The notes: generated by a model from the letters alone, not told the origin. Positions 1 through 5,328 are shown, counted from the first letter of the stretch. The stretch is 5,328 nt of DNA from Treponema sp. (GCA_031259345.1 JAIRLQ010000546.1:1-5328); one strand, 5' to 3'. A program made the numbers and translations.

Positions 1-9
1 AAAAGCGTT

Positions 10-777
10 TTAAAGCGGGCCGTAGAGCCTGCCCCAATTGCCCCGGCGATCTATGCCGCCCGGAATTTCTGCGCTTTCTCCGGAAAGGCGGAAAGCCATG
101 TTTCTTTTTAAGAATTTTAAATACATACTGCGGCCTATTTCCTGCGCTCCAAGGCTTTCAAGGTGGCTGGTATAAACCTGGCAGTCGATAAGGCTGACTT
201 CATCATCAAAAAGAATTTGAGCCAGGGTAAGAAACGCAGCCTTTGAAGCGTTTGATTTCCTGGCAAACATGGATTCGCCAAAAAAACAATTGCCCAGCCG
301 TATGCCGTAACAACCCCCGGCAAGAATTCCTTCGGCATAGGCTTCCGCTGAGTGTGCCCAGCCCAATTCGTGAAGTTTTGTGTAAGCCTCTATCATGTCC
401 CGGGTAATCCAGGTGCCCCCCTGGCCGGGACGGTACATTTCCGCGCAGGCGGAGATAACCCCCCTAAAGTTTGTGTCCAGACGTATTTCAAATTCCCGGG
501 CGTTAAAAACCCTGTGCATGGACTTTGAGATGTGCAATTTTTCCGGAAAGATTACAAAGCGGGGATCCGGGGAATGCCAAAGCACAGGCTCTCCCTCGCC
601 GTACCAGGGGAAGATACCCTGCTCGTAAGCGGAAAGCAGCATCCCCGGTGAAAGGTTCCCGCCCCAAGCGATTAGGCTGTCACCCCTGGCGTTTTCCGGG
701 GAAGGGAAATTAAAACGCCCGTTTTCGTTAAGATAGGGGAAAGCGGGATCGGGACCTATACTGACTTTTTTGCCCAT
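10..777 (-). CDS. aat: Leucyl/phenylalanyl-tRNA--protein transferase
   Basis: Cytoplasmic enzyme that moves Leu or Phe from aminoacyl-tRNA onto proteins beginning with Arg or Lys, creating N-degrons for ClpS/ClpA. The 255-residue product shows the family signatures in order: GIFPWY (54-59), W67-HSPDPR (67-73), GTWIT (121-125), AHSAEAY (141-147), FFGESMF (165-171) followed by NASK (176-179), DCQ (198-200) and HLESLGA (205-211). D198 and Q200 match the catalytic Asp186/Gln188 pair of E. coli Aat, and E168 matches Glu156. Y147 sits where many relatives have Trp. The protein is about 20 residues longer than E. coli Aat (234), mostly as a C-terminal tail. The start is fixed: the six codons between the clpA stop and this ATG contain no start codon, and the next Met is 46. 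No Shine-Dalgarno sequence precedes it (the bases are CTCCT), so translation is probably coupled to clpA. It is the last gene of the clpS-clpA-aat operon. The stop lies 9 bases from the window edge, so any terminator is outside. Confidence 0.97.
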   Translation of the reverse strand: MGKKVSIGPDPAFPYLNENGRFNFPSPENARGDSLIAWGGNLSPGMLLSAYEQGIFPWYGEGEPVLWHSPDPRFVIFPEKLHISKSMHRVFNAREFEIRLDTNFRGVISACAEMYRPGQGGTWITRDMIEAYTKLHELGWAHSAEAYAEGILAGGCYGIRLGNCFFGESMFARKSNASKAAFLTLAQILFDDEVSLIDCQVYTSHLESLGAQEIGRSMYLKFLKRNMAFRLSGESAEIPGGIDRRGNWGRLYGPL

Positions 778-782
778 AGGAG

Positions 783-796
783 AAAAGCCGGCTTTT
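783..796. repeat. 14-bp perfect palindrome at the clpA/aat junction
   Basis: AAAAGCCGGCTTTT reads identically on both strands. It covers most of the 18-base clpA-aat gap and one base of the clpA stop codon. As RNA it could pair only as a very tight hairpin, or between two molecules. It occupies the place where an aat ribosome-binding site would be expected. The palindrome is seen directly; a role in translational coupling is inferred. Confidence 0.6.
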
Positions 797-3198
797 TATT
801 TTATCGCCACCGCGGCTGTATCTTGCGGTTCCAGCACCTCGATCTTGAATTCCCCGTCTTCATAATCCACTCTGGCGGCGCCGCCTTCGCTTAATGAGCC
901 AAAAAGCACTTCGTCTACAAAAAAGGTTTTTATCTTTTCTTCTACGATTCTGCCTACATTGCGGGCGCCGAAATCCCTGGAGTAGCCTTCTTCCGCAAGC
1001 TCTGCCACGCAGGCATCCGAAATTTCCAGGGCAACATTTTTTTCCGCAAGCTGTGCTTTGAAAAGATTAAGCTCCTTGTTCACGATAGAGGTCATGATCT
1101 CTTGGGAAAGATGCCCAAAACGCACCACCGCGTCCAGGCGGTTACGGAATTCGGGGGTAAAGATTTTTTCCACCGCCCCGTCAACGGCAGTCTCGTCCTG
1201 TATGCGTTCACCAAAGCCGATAAGGCTTTTGCCAATGTCCCTGGCGCCGGCATTGCTTGTCATGATAAGCACCACATTGCGAAAATCCGCCTTGCGGCCA
1301 TTGTTGTCCGTTAAAGTGGCATAGTCCATAATCTGTAAAAGGATATTGTAAATATCCGAATGGGCCTTTTCGATCTCGTCCAAAAGCACAACGCTGTGGG
1401 GCTGTTTGCGGATGGCATCGGTTAAAAGGCCGCCTTCTTCATAGCCCACATAACCCGGGGGCGACCCAATAAGCCGGGACACGGTGTGCTTTTCCTGATA
1501 CTCGCTCATGTCAAAGCGGTGCATGGACACCCCAAGTATATCGGCAAGGCTGCGCGCCAATTCTGTTTTGCCAACCCCGGTAGGCCCCACAAAAAGAAAA
1601 TTTGCCACAGGCTTGTTTGCGTTACGAAAACCCGCCCGGGATCTTTTTACCGCCTTGACCACCGCGCTAAGCGCTTCGTCCTGTCCAAAAATCCGCTCCC
1701 TAAGCTTTACTTCAAGTTCCCGCAATTTATCTTTCTCGCTGCCGCCGACCGTGCGTTCGGGGATACGGGCGATCTTTGAAACTACAGTCTCGATCAAAGG
1801 CAGACCGATATCAATAATTGTAACATCCCCCTCCTGGACGGATTTGTCCGTAAAGGTTTCCGCGGTTTTAGGCTCAGCCCCGCCGCCTCCCGATTCTTCA
1901 TTCTTGTAACTTTGGATACGGGCATAGGCGCCCGCCTCGTCAATTACGTCGATAGCCTTGTCCGGCAGACGGCGTTCGGTAATGTACTGGGATGAAAGGC
2001 GTACCGCCCCTTCAACAGCTTCTTTATCGTAATGAACCTTGTGGTAATCTTCGTATTTTGATTTAAGCCCCAAAAGGATTTTAATGGCGTCGTTTTCACT
2101 GGGTTCGTTAATGTCGATTTTCTGGAATCGCCGCGAAAGCGCCCTGTCTTTGTCAAAGAACTTGCCGTATTCTTCGTGGGTGGTAGAACCGATACAGCGG
2201 AGCCTGCCTGAAGACAGGGCGGGTTTTAAAAGGTTGGATGCGTCCAGTGCGCTGCCCGAAACCGAACCCGCCCCCACCAGGGTGTGGATTTCGTCTATAA
2301 AGAGGATGGCCTTTTCCTTTTTCAGGATTTCTTCCACAACCCGCTTGATACGTTCCTCAAAGTCGCCCCGGTATTTGGTACCCGCAACCAAAGCCCCCAT
2401 ATCCAAAGAATAGATCGTAAAATTTTTAAGCGTAGGCGGCACTTGGCCCAAAGCGATACGCTGGGCCAGCCCTTCGGTGATGGCGGTTTTACCCACTCCC
2501 GAATCGCCGACATGAACGGGATTGTTTTTAAGACGGCGGCACAAAACCTGCACCGTGCGGTCAAGCTCCGCCTCTCTGCCTATGACCGGCTCAAGGCGGT
2601 TATCCCTGGCAAGGGCGGTAAGCTCTGTGGCATATTTTTCCAGGGCGCTTCTTTTGGAAACCCTGGCCCTGGCGCCGGGCTCCTGAATCTCGTCGTCCAG
2701 CACGGTATCCCTTTGGGCATCTTCATTGCTTTCAGGCGCTCTTCCCGATTTGGTAAAACCGCCGGCCATCTCTTCGCAGCCAAAGCCGTGGGATATGATG
2801 TTGAGAAGGTCCAGCCGCCTTACCCCGGCTTTTCTAAGGAAATAGGAAGAGAAGTTGCGTTCTTCATCGTAAAGGGAAACCAAAATATCCGACACCTCAA
2901 GGCTCTCTTTTTGGGCCGACTGGCTGGACAAAACCGCCCGTTCAATAACCCGCGAAAAGTTATCGGTCTGGACAGGATCTGCCCCGGCAATAACCGGAAT
3001 TTTTTCTTCAAAAAAACTTTCCATGCCTTTGCGAACCTGCTCAAGATCGGCGCCGCACGCGGACAGTATCTCTTTTACTTCGTTAAAAGCCATTGCCGCA
3101 AAGAGAATATGCTCCGGCGTAAGGTACTCGTGGTTGCGAATTTTCGCTTCGTGGAAAGCGGCGTTTATTATGGTCTGAACATGACCTGAAATCTTCAT
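796..3198 (-). CDS. clpA: ATP-dependent Clp protease ATP-binding subunit ClpA
   Basis: Double-ring AAA+ unfoldase that feeds substrates, including those brought by ClpS, into ClpP. The 800 residues divide into a Clp N-domain (about 1-140) and an acidic linker (140-180). The D1 ATPase has Walker A GDSGVGKT (231-238), pore loop KYRG (275-278), Walker B ILFIDE (298-303) and arginine-finger pair R356-R357. The D2 ATPase has Walker A GPTGVGKT (538-545), pore loop GYVG (582-585), Walker B VVLLDE (603-608), sensor-1 TSNAG (647-651) and sensor-2 GARNVGR (744-750). An IGF tripeptide (660-662) lies between TSNAG and FTPEFRNRLD, where ClpA has its ClpP-docking loop; together with the N-domain and the ClpS neighbour this favours ClpA over ClpB. 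ClpB's middle coiled coil is absent. The protein is about 40 residues longer than E. coli ClpA (758), largely through a Gly/acidic insert at about 432-467. The start is supported by a good ribosome-binding site. All catalytic motifs are intact. Confidence 0.98.
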   Translation of the reverse strand: MKISGHVQTIINAAFHEAKIRNHEYLTPEHILFAAMAFNEVKEILSACGADLEQVRKGMESFFEEKIPVIAGADPVQTDNFSRVIERAVLSSQSAQKESLEVSDILVSLYDEERNFSSYFLRKAGVRRLDLLNIISHGFGCEEMAGGFTKSGRAPESNEDAQRDTVLDDEIQEPGARARVSKRSALEKYATELTALARDNRLEPVIGREAELDRTVQVLCRRLKNNPVHVGDSGVGKTAITEGLAQRIALGQVPPTLKNFTIYSLDMGALVAGTKYRGDFEERIKRVVEEILKKEKAILFIDEIHTLVGAGSVSGSALDASNLLKPALSSGRLRCIGSTTHEEYGKFFDKDRALSRRFQKIDINEPSENDAIKILLGLKSKYEDYHKVHYDKEAVEGAVRLSSQYITERRLPDKAIDVIDEAGAYARIQSYKNEESGGGGAEPKTAETFTDKSVQEGDVTIIDIGLPLIETVVSKIARIPERTVGGSEKDKLRELEVKLRERIFGQDEALSAVVKAVKRSRAGFRNANKPVANFLFVGPTGVGKTELARSLADILGVSMHRFDMSEYQEKHTVSRLIGSPPGYVGYEEGGLLTDAIRKQPHSVVLLDEIEKAHSDIYNILLQIMDYATLTDNNGRKADFRNVVLIMTSNAGARDIGKSLIGFGERIQDETAVDGAVEKIFTPEFRNRLDAVVRFGHLSQEIMTSIVNKELNLFKAQLAEKNVALEISDACVAELAEEGYSRDFGARNVGRIVEEKIKTFFVDEVLFGSLSEGGAARVDYEDGEFKIEVLEPQDTAAVAIK

Positions 3199-3205
3199 CT
3201 GTTTT

Positions 3206-3212
3206 CTCCCCT
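3206..3212 (-). promoter_or_regulatory. Ribosome-binding site of clpA
   Basis: On the coding strand AGGGGAG ends 7 bases before the clpA ATG, inside the 27-base clpS-clpA gap. It is a strong Shine-Dalgarno match and settles the clpA start. It contrasts with aat, the next gene in the operon, which has none. Confidence 0.75.
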
Positions 3213-3225
3213 CTTTCTTGCTTTC

Positions 3226-3540
3226 TTAATTTACGGATTCTACCACACAACGAAGCGGATAATCATATTCTCTGGCAAGGGCATGAACCTGCCCCATTTT
3301 GGTGTTTGCTATGTCCCAGGTATAATAGCCCACCACTCCCCGCCCGTTGTAGTGGACATTCAGCATTATCCGGGTTGCTTCCGCGCCGCTTAAATGAAAG
3401 ACCCGTTCTAAAACAGCGACAACAAATTCCCTGGTAGTAAAATCGTCGTTTAGAAGGATCACCGCGTAGTCTTCCGGCTCTTTTAACGCTTCCTTTTTTT
3501 TTGGCAGTACTTTACCGTCATCAATTAATTCTACCGGCAT
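3226..3540 (-). CDS. clpS: ATP-dependent Clp protease adaptor ClpS
   Basis: Small cytoplasmic adaptor that binds proteins with N-terminal Leu, Phe, Tyr or Trp and hands them to the ClpA N-domain. The product has 104 residues (E. coli 106). A flexible, Lys-rich N-terminal arm (about 1-22) is followed by the ClpS core: VILLNDDFTTREFVV (27-41), IMLNVHYNGRG (58-68), then TKMGQVHALARE (80-91). N31, D32, D33 and H63 correspond to E. coli Asn34, Asp35, Asp36 and His66, which hold the substrate alpha-amino group. M59, V62 and L96 match other pocket residues. D76 and K81 match Glu79 and Lys84 of the ClpA-contacting face. Arg37 replaces E. coli Met40 at the rim of the pocket. This is the first gene of the clpS-clpA-aat operon, with AAGGG six bases before the ATG. 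Family membership is certain; the substrate range is assumed from the family. Confidence 0.97.
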   Translation of the reverse strand: MPVELIDDGKVLPKKKEALKEPEDYAVILLNDDFTTREFVVAVLERVFHLSGAEATRIMLNVHYNGRGVVGYYTWDIANTKMGQVHALAREYDYPLRCVVESVN

Positions 3541-3546
3541 ACGTAA

Positions 3547-3551
3547 CCCTT
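3547..3551 (-). promoter_or_regulatory. Ribosome-binding site of clpS
   Basis: AAGGG on the coding strand, six bases before the clpS ATG. If the promoter proposed just upstream is right, transcription would start at or next to this motif, giving a leader of only about 11 bases. Confidence 0.55.
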
Positions 3552-3557
3552 GCCTAT

Positions 3558-3586
3558 AAAATATACAATTTTGGGGAAAATTACAA
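3558..3586 (-). promoter_or_regulatory. Candidate promoter of the clpS-clpA-aat operon
   Basis: On the minus strand TTGTAA (3586-3581) is separated by 17 bases from TATTTT (3563-3558), a reasonable sigma-70-type pair. An overlapping TATATT two bases upstream, with a 15-base spacer, is a poorer alternative. The predicted start is near 3551. The -35 box shares its last bases with the left arm of the inverted repeat at 3584-3610, so a protein bound there could block it. This is prediction by pattern only. Confidence 0.45.
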
Positions 3587-3610
3587 GGATTAGGGGGCCG
3601 GTAATCCTTG
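3584..3610. promoter_or_regulatory. Perfect 9-9-9 inverted repeat, candidate operator between clpS and xth
   Basis: CAAGGATTA (3584-3592) and its exact complement TAATCCTTG (3602-3610) flank the nine-base GGGGGCCGG. The dyad lies between two divergent promoter candidates: it overlaps the clpS -35 and ends 8 bases before the xth -35. That position suits a repressor or activator site serving one or both directions. The spacing equals that of the HrcA/CIRCE element, but the arm sequence does not match CIRCE. As RNA it could also form a hairpin, but a terminator makes little sense between divergent genes. The symmetry is seen; the operator role is inferred. Confidence 0.55.
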
Positions 3611-3618
3611 CCTTGAGC

Positions 3619-3648
3619 TTGAGGCGGCTTTCAGTAACGTGGTATACT
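3619..3648 (+). promoter_or_regulatory. Candidate promoter of xth-rhomboid
   Basis: TTGAGG (3619-3624), an 18-base spacer, then TATACT (3643-3648) preceded by TG at 3640-3641, as in an extended -10. The -10 is the best in the window. Transcription would start about 3654-3656, within a few bases of the xth ATG at 3658, so the message may be nearly leaderless. A tandem hexamer CTTGAG-CTTGAG (3612-3623) overlaps the -35 region. Confidence 0.5.
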
Positions 3649-3657
3649 GCGGTCAGG

Positions 3658-4443
3658 ATGAACAAGAGAATTTTGTCTTTTAATGTAAACGGCATTCGGG
3701 CTGTGGAAAAAAGGGGCTTTGCCAAATGGGTAGGGGAAGAAGGGGCCGATATGGTCTGCGTGCAGGAAACCAAAGCCCGGCCCGAACAGCTTTCCAAAGA
3801 ACTTCTGGAAATAAAGGATAAAACAGGGAAGCCCTACTTTGCCTATTGGGCATCCGCCAAAAAACCCGGCTATTCAGGGGTAGCCATTTATACTAAAGAA
3901 GAGCCCCTGGCAGTAACGCCTTTGGGCGTTGACGTCTTTGATGACGAAGGCAGGGTGCTTCAGGCGGAGTATAAAGACTTCATCCTGATTTCGGCTTACT
4001 TTCCCAATTCCCAGGAGGGGGGTAAACGCCTTGACTATAAACTTGCCTTTTGCGCCGCCGTCTTAAAGCTCTGTAAAAAATACAAAAAAGCGGGCCGTCA
4101 TTTTGTCCTTTGCGGCGATTACAATATCGCCCACACCCCCATTGATTTGGCCCGCCCCAAAGAAAACGAAGGCAACGCGGGCTACCTCCCCGAGGAGCGC
4201 GCCTGGATGGATGCCTACACCAAAGCGGGTTTTGTAGACACCTTCCGCCATTTTCATCCCGGCGAAAAAAATCAGTACACCTGGTGGTCGTACCGTATGA
4301 ATGCCCGGTCCCGGAACATAGGGTGGAGAATAGACTACCACTGTGTTGACCCGGCCTTTTTATCTGCGGTACAATCTTCGACAATCCGTCCCGAGGTTCA
4401 GGGGTCGGATCATTGCCCTATAGAACTGGAGCTTGCTTTTTAG
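3658..4443 (+). CDS. xth: Exodeoxyribonuclease III / AP endonuclease (ExoIII-APE1 family)
   Basis: Mg-dependent base-excision-repair nuclease that cuts DNA 5' of abasic sites and trims 3' ends. The 261-residue endonuclease/exonuclease/phosphatase domain is complete: FNVNGIRA (8-15, N9), VCVQETK (33-39, metal ligand E37), YFPNS (114-118, Y114), GDYNIAHTPIDLARPK (153-168, D154 and N156), NARSRNIGWRIDY (215-227, D226) and GSDHCP (249-254, catalytic pair D251-H252). The WW pair at 209-210 and the GWRIDY block resemble the ExoA/human APE1 branch more than E. coli Xth. The reading frame stays open upstream to 3550, but family members begin directly with the first strand (here ILSFNVNG), and the upstream stretch contains the promoter candidate, so ATG 3658 is chosen. 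No proper Shine-Dalgarno is present: AGG directly abuts the ATG, consistent with a leaderless or nearly leaderless message. The gene is divergent from clpS and 13 bases ahead of the rhomboid gene. Confidence 0.96.
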   Translation: MNKRILSFNVNGIRAVEKRGFAKWVGEEGADMVCVQETKARPEQLSKELLEIKDKTGKPYFAYWASAKKPGYSGVAIYTKEEPLAVTPLGVDVFDDEGRVLQAEYKDFILISAYFPNSQEGGKRLDYKLAFCAAVLKLCKKYKKAGRHFVLCGDYNIAHTPIDLARPKENEGNAGYLPEERAWMDAYTKAGFVDTFRHFHPGEKNQYTWWSYRMNARSRNIGWRIDYHCVDPAFLSAVQSSTIRPEVQGSDHCPIELELAF

Positions 4444-4456
4444 TTAGAGTCTGGTT

Positions 4457-5017
4457 ATGAGAATTAAATACAATGCCCCTACAGTTTTAACCTTCACCTT
4501 TTTAAGCGCCGCCGTCCTTGTCCTTTCGCTCGCCGTTGTCCCTTCGCTGACAGAAACATGGTTTGTAGCCCCGGGCAAAGGGAATTTTAACCCAAGCCGC
4601 GCCAATTCCTGGATAACCCTTTTTACCCATGTTATAGGTCACGCCAACTGGAATCACTTAATTTCAAATTTCGCCTATATACTGCTTATTGGGCCCATTC
4701 TGGAAGAAATCTACGGTTCCGTTTCCCTTTTTATTATGATTGCGATTACCGCCTTTGTTACGGGTTTACTCAATGTACTGCTTTTTCCCGCAAACCTTTT
4801 GGGGGCAAGCGGTGTAGTTTTTATGATGATTCTTCTGGCATCGTTTACCAACTTCAACAAAGGTGAAATTCCCCTTACCTTTATTTTAATACTGGCGCTG
4901 TATCTGGGCCGCGAGCTTTTTAATTCTTTTGTCAATAACAATATCGCGGAATTTGCCCATATCGCGGGCGGCTTTTGCGGCAGCCTCTTTGGCTTTTTCA
5001 GGATGCCCCGAAGATAA
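4457..5017 (+). CDS. Rhomboid-family intramembrane serine protease
   Basis: Predicted inner-membrane protease that cleaves transmembrane segments. The 186-residue protein has six hydrophobic stretches (about 8-28, 54-80, 88-110, 114-131, 138-156, 163-181), the minimal bacterial rhomboid core as in GlpG, without its cytoplasmic N-domain. The diagnostic residues are present: HANWNHLISN (62-71), which supplies the HxxxN oxyanion motif (H67, N71); E83-E84 and YG (86-87); the nucleophile in GASG (116-119, S118); and the general base in AHIAGG (167-172, H168). It should therefore be active rather than a pseudoprotease. The substrate cannot be told from sequence. The loop between helices 1 and 2 (about 32-53) is polar and carries W35 and W52. 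The gene follows xth by 13 bases with only a weak GAG ribosome-binding site, suggesting co-transcription and perhaps coupled translation. No convincing terminator follows. Confidence 0.93.
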   Translation: MRIKYNAPTVLTFTFLSAAVLVLSLAVVPSLTETWFVAPGKGNFNPSRANSWITLFTHVIGHANWNHLISNFAYILLIGPILEEIYGSVSLFIMIAITAFVTGLLNVLLFPANLLGASGVVFMMILLASFTNFNKGEIPLTFILILALYLGRELFNSFVNNNIAEFAHIAGGFCGSLFGFFRMPRR

Positions 5018-5030
5018 ACTGCATGGTGGG

Positions 5031-5085
5031 GCAAGCGCATTTACTCCGTAATACAAACAGGACGCCCGTGCGCTTCCCCGGCTGG
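5031..5085 (-). repeat. Repeat copy A (inverted)
   Basis: Read on the minus strand, this copy shares a 13-base perfect block, GGCGTCCTGTTTG (5066-5054), with copy B and ends in ATGCGCTTGC (5040-5031), shared perfectly with copy C. The match to copy B extends upstream through AGCCGGGGAAGCG (about 24 of 30 bases identical across 5083-5054) and more weakly to about 5101. It begins 13 bases after the rhomboid stop codon. Confidence 0.6.
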
Positions 5086-5187
5086 GTGCTAGATGGTCAA
5101 AACTCCTCCCGCGCTTCGCGCCATTTGTTGTTTTACATTTTCGTTTTAGTGTTACGTTTTCTGCGTATACCATTATCCTGGTCGTCG

Positions 5188-5255
5188 TTTCGCCATACGC
5201 ACCGCCGGTGAAGCCGCCCGGCGTCCTGTTTGCTTTATCGGGAAATATGCTTGCT
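5188..5255 (+). repeat. Repeat copy B (direct)
   Basis: This copy starts with TTTCGCCATA and contains GGCGTCCTGTTTG (5220-5232) and a final TGCTTGCT. It aligns without gaps to copy C over 46 bases (5210-5255 against 5283-5328), 35 of them identical, giving a 73-base period. An 11-base odd palindrome, CACCG-C-CGGTG (5200-5210), lies inside it. From GTG 5208 the frame reads VKPPGVLFALSGNMLA and stays open to the window end. Confidence 0.6.
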
Positions 5256-5261
5256 TTAGGA

Positions 5262-5328
5262 TTTCGCTATAGTGGGGAATATGAGGCCGCCTGGCGTGCT
5301 GTTTGCGTTGACCGCACATGCGCTTGCT
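5262..5328 (+). repeat. Repeat copy C (direct, reaches window end)
   Basis: This copy starts with TTTCGCTATA (9 of 10 bases as in copy B) and contains GGCGTGCTGTTTG (5293-5305, one mismatch to copies A and B) and ATGCGCTTGC (5318-5327). The window ends inside or at the end of this copy, so the series may continue. Confidence 0.55.
5281..5328 (+). CDS. Possible 5' end of a gene cut by the window edge
   Basis: From ATG 5281 the frame is open to the last base, giving 16 residues, MRPPGVLFALTAHALA. One positive residue followed by a hydrophobic run resembles the start of a signal peptide. GGGGA (5274-5278) lies just upstream but only two bases from the ATG, closer than usual for a ribosome-binding site. 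Copy B encodes a similar N-terminus from GTG 5208 in another frame. The call rests on very little sequence; it may equally be non-coding repeat. Confidence 0.25.
   Translation, partial: MRPPGVLFALTAHALA

Larger units (their letters stand above)
5018..5328. other. Repeat-bearing terminal region with no complete gene recognised
   Basis: These 311 bases after the rhomboid stop contain no recognisable complete protein, tRNA or terminator. The left section (about 5031-5101) is an inverted repeat copy. The centre (about 5121-5160) is T-rich and preceded by a short GC hairpin, GCGC-TTC-GCGC (5111-5121), too weak to call a terminator. The right section (about 5188-5328) holds two direct copies of the same repeat. 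Two open frames cross it (4975-5211 on plus, 4886-5173 on minus), but both overlap the rhomboid end and look unlike proteins. Confidence 0.6.

Noticed and set aside
1508..1909. A 133-codon plus-strand open frame opposite clpA
   Set aside because: Antisense shadow of the clpA D2 region, with low-complexity composition and no supporting start signals.
2284..3189. A 301-codon open frame on the plus strand opposite clpA
   Set aside because: It lies wholly inside a well-supported clpA with every motif intact. The antisense product resembles no family and follows from clpA codon use.
3584..3610. The dyad as a CIRCE (HrcA) element
   Set aside because: Geometry matches (9-9-9), but the arms are CAAGGATTA/TAATCCTTG rather than TTAGCACTC/GAGTGCTAA.
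3550..3657. A 36-residue N-terminal extension of xth
   Set aside because: Family members begin at the first strand (ILSFNVNG). The extension covers the dyad and the promoter candidates and reads unlike protein.
4711..5040. A minus-strand open frame opposite the rhomboid gene, starting in repeat copy A behind a GGAG
   Set aside because: The rhomboid gene has all its catalytic residues in the other strand. The antisense product has no recognisable features, and GGAG lies only three bases from the start.
5110..5145. Intrinsic terminator after the rhomboid gene
   Set aside because: The GCGC-TTC-GCGC stem is only four pairs, and the following T-rich stretch is broken and not directly adjacent.
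4975..5211. Plus-strand frame running from the end of the rhomboid gene through the tail
   Set aside because: Begins inside the rhomboid gene in another frame, has no ribosome-binding site and shows no family resemblance. It is better explained as repeat sequence.
5031..5328. CRISPR array
   Set aside because: The repeats are diverged, one is inverted, and only two are direct with a single interval. There are no conserved repeats with unique spacers and no cas genes.

Overview
The window (about 50% GC by eye) looks like a bacterial chromosome from a Gram-negative-type lineage. It carries two compact, divergently transcribed gene groups and an untidy, repeat-bearing end. A ClpS-ClpA-Aat set, an APE1/ExoA-type nuclease and a rhomboid protease would suit a spirochaete of the Treponema kind. 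No rRNA or lineage marker is present, so this assignment is an inference of moderate to low confidence.

Left part (10-3540, minus strand): an operon read clpS, clpA, aat, with gaps of 27 and 18 bases. It encodes the bacterial N-degron (N-end rule) pathway apart from the ClpP peptidase. Aat adds Leu or Phe to proteins that start with Arg or Lys. ClpS binds N-terminal Leu, Phe, Tyr or Trp and delivers the protein to ClpA. ClpA unfolds it into ClpP, for which it carries an IGF docking motif.

Middle (3541-3657): a 117-base divergent regulatory region. A clpS promoter candidate points left and an xth promoter candidate points right. A perfect 9-9-9 inverted repeat lies between them and overlaps the clpS -35 box.

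Right part (3658-5017, plus strand): xth, an ExoIII/APE1-family AP endonuclease, then after 13 bases a six-helix rhomboid serine protease. The two are probably co-transcribed.

End (5018-5328): no complete gene recognised. It holds three diverged copies of a roughly 36-base core repeat. One is inverted just after the rhomboid stop; two are direct, with a 73-base period, at the window edge. The two direct copies can be read from GTG and ATG as similar hydrophobic N-termini, so the last copy may be the start of a gene cut off by the window.
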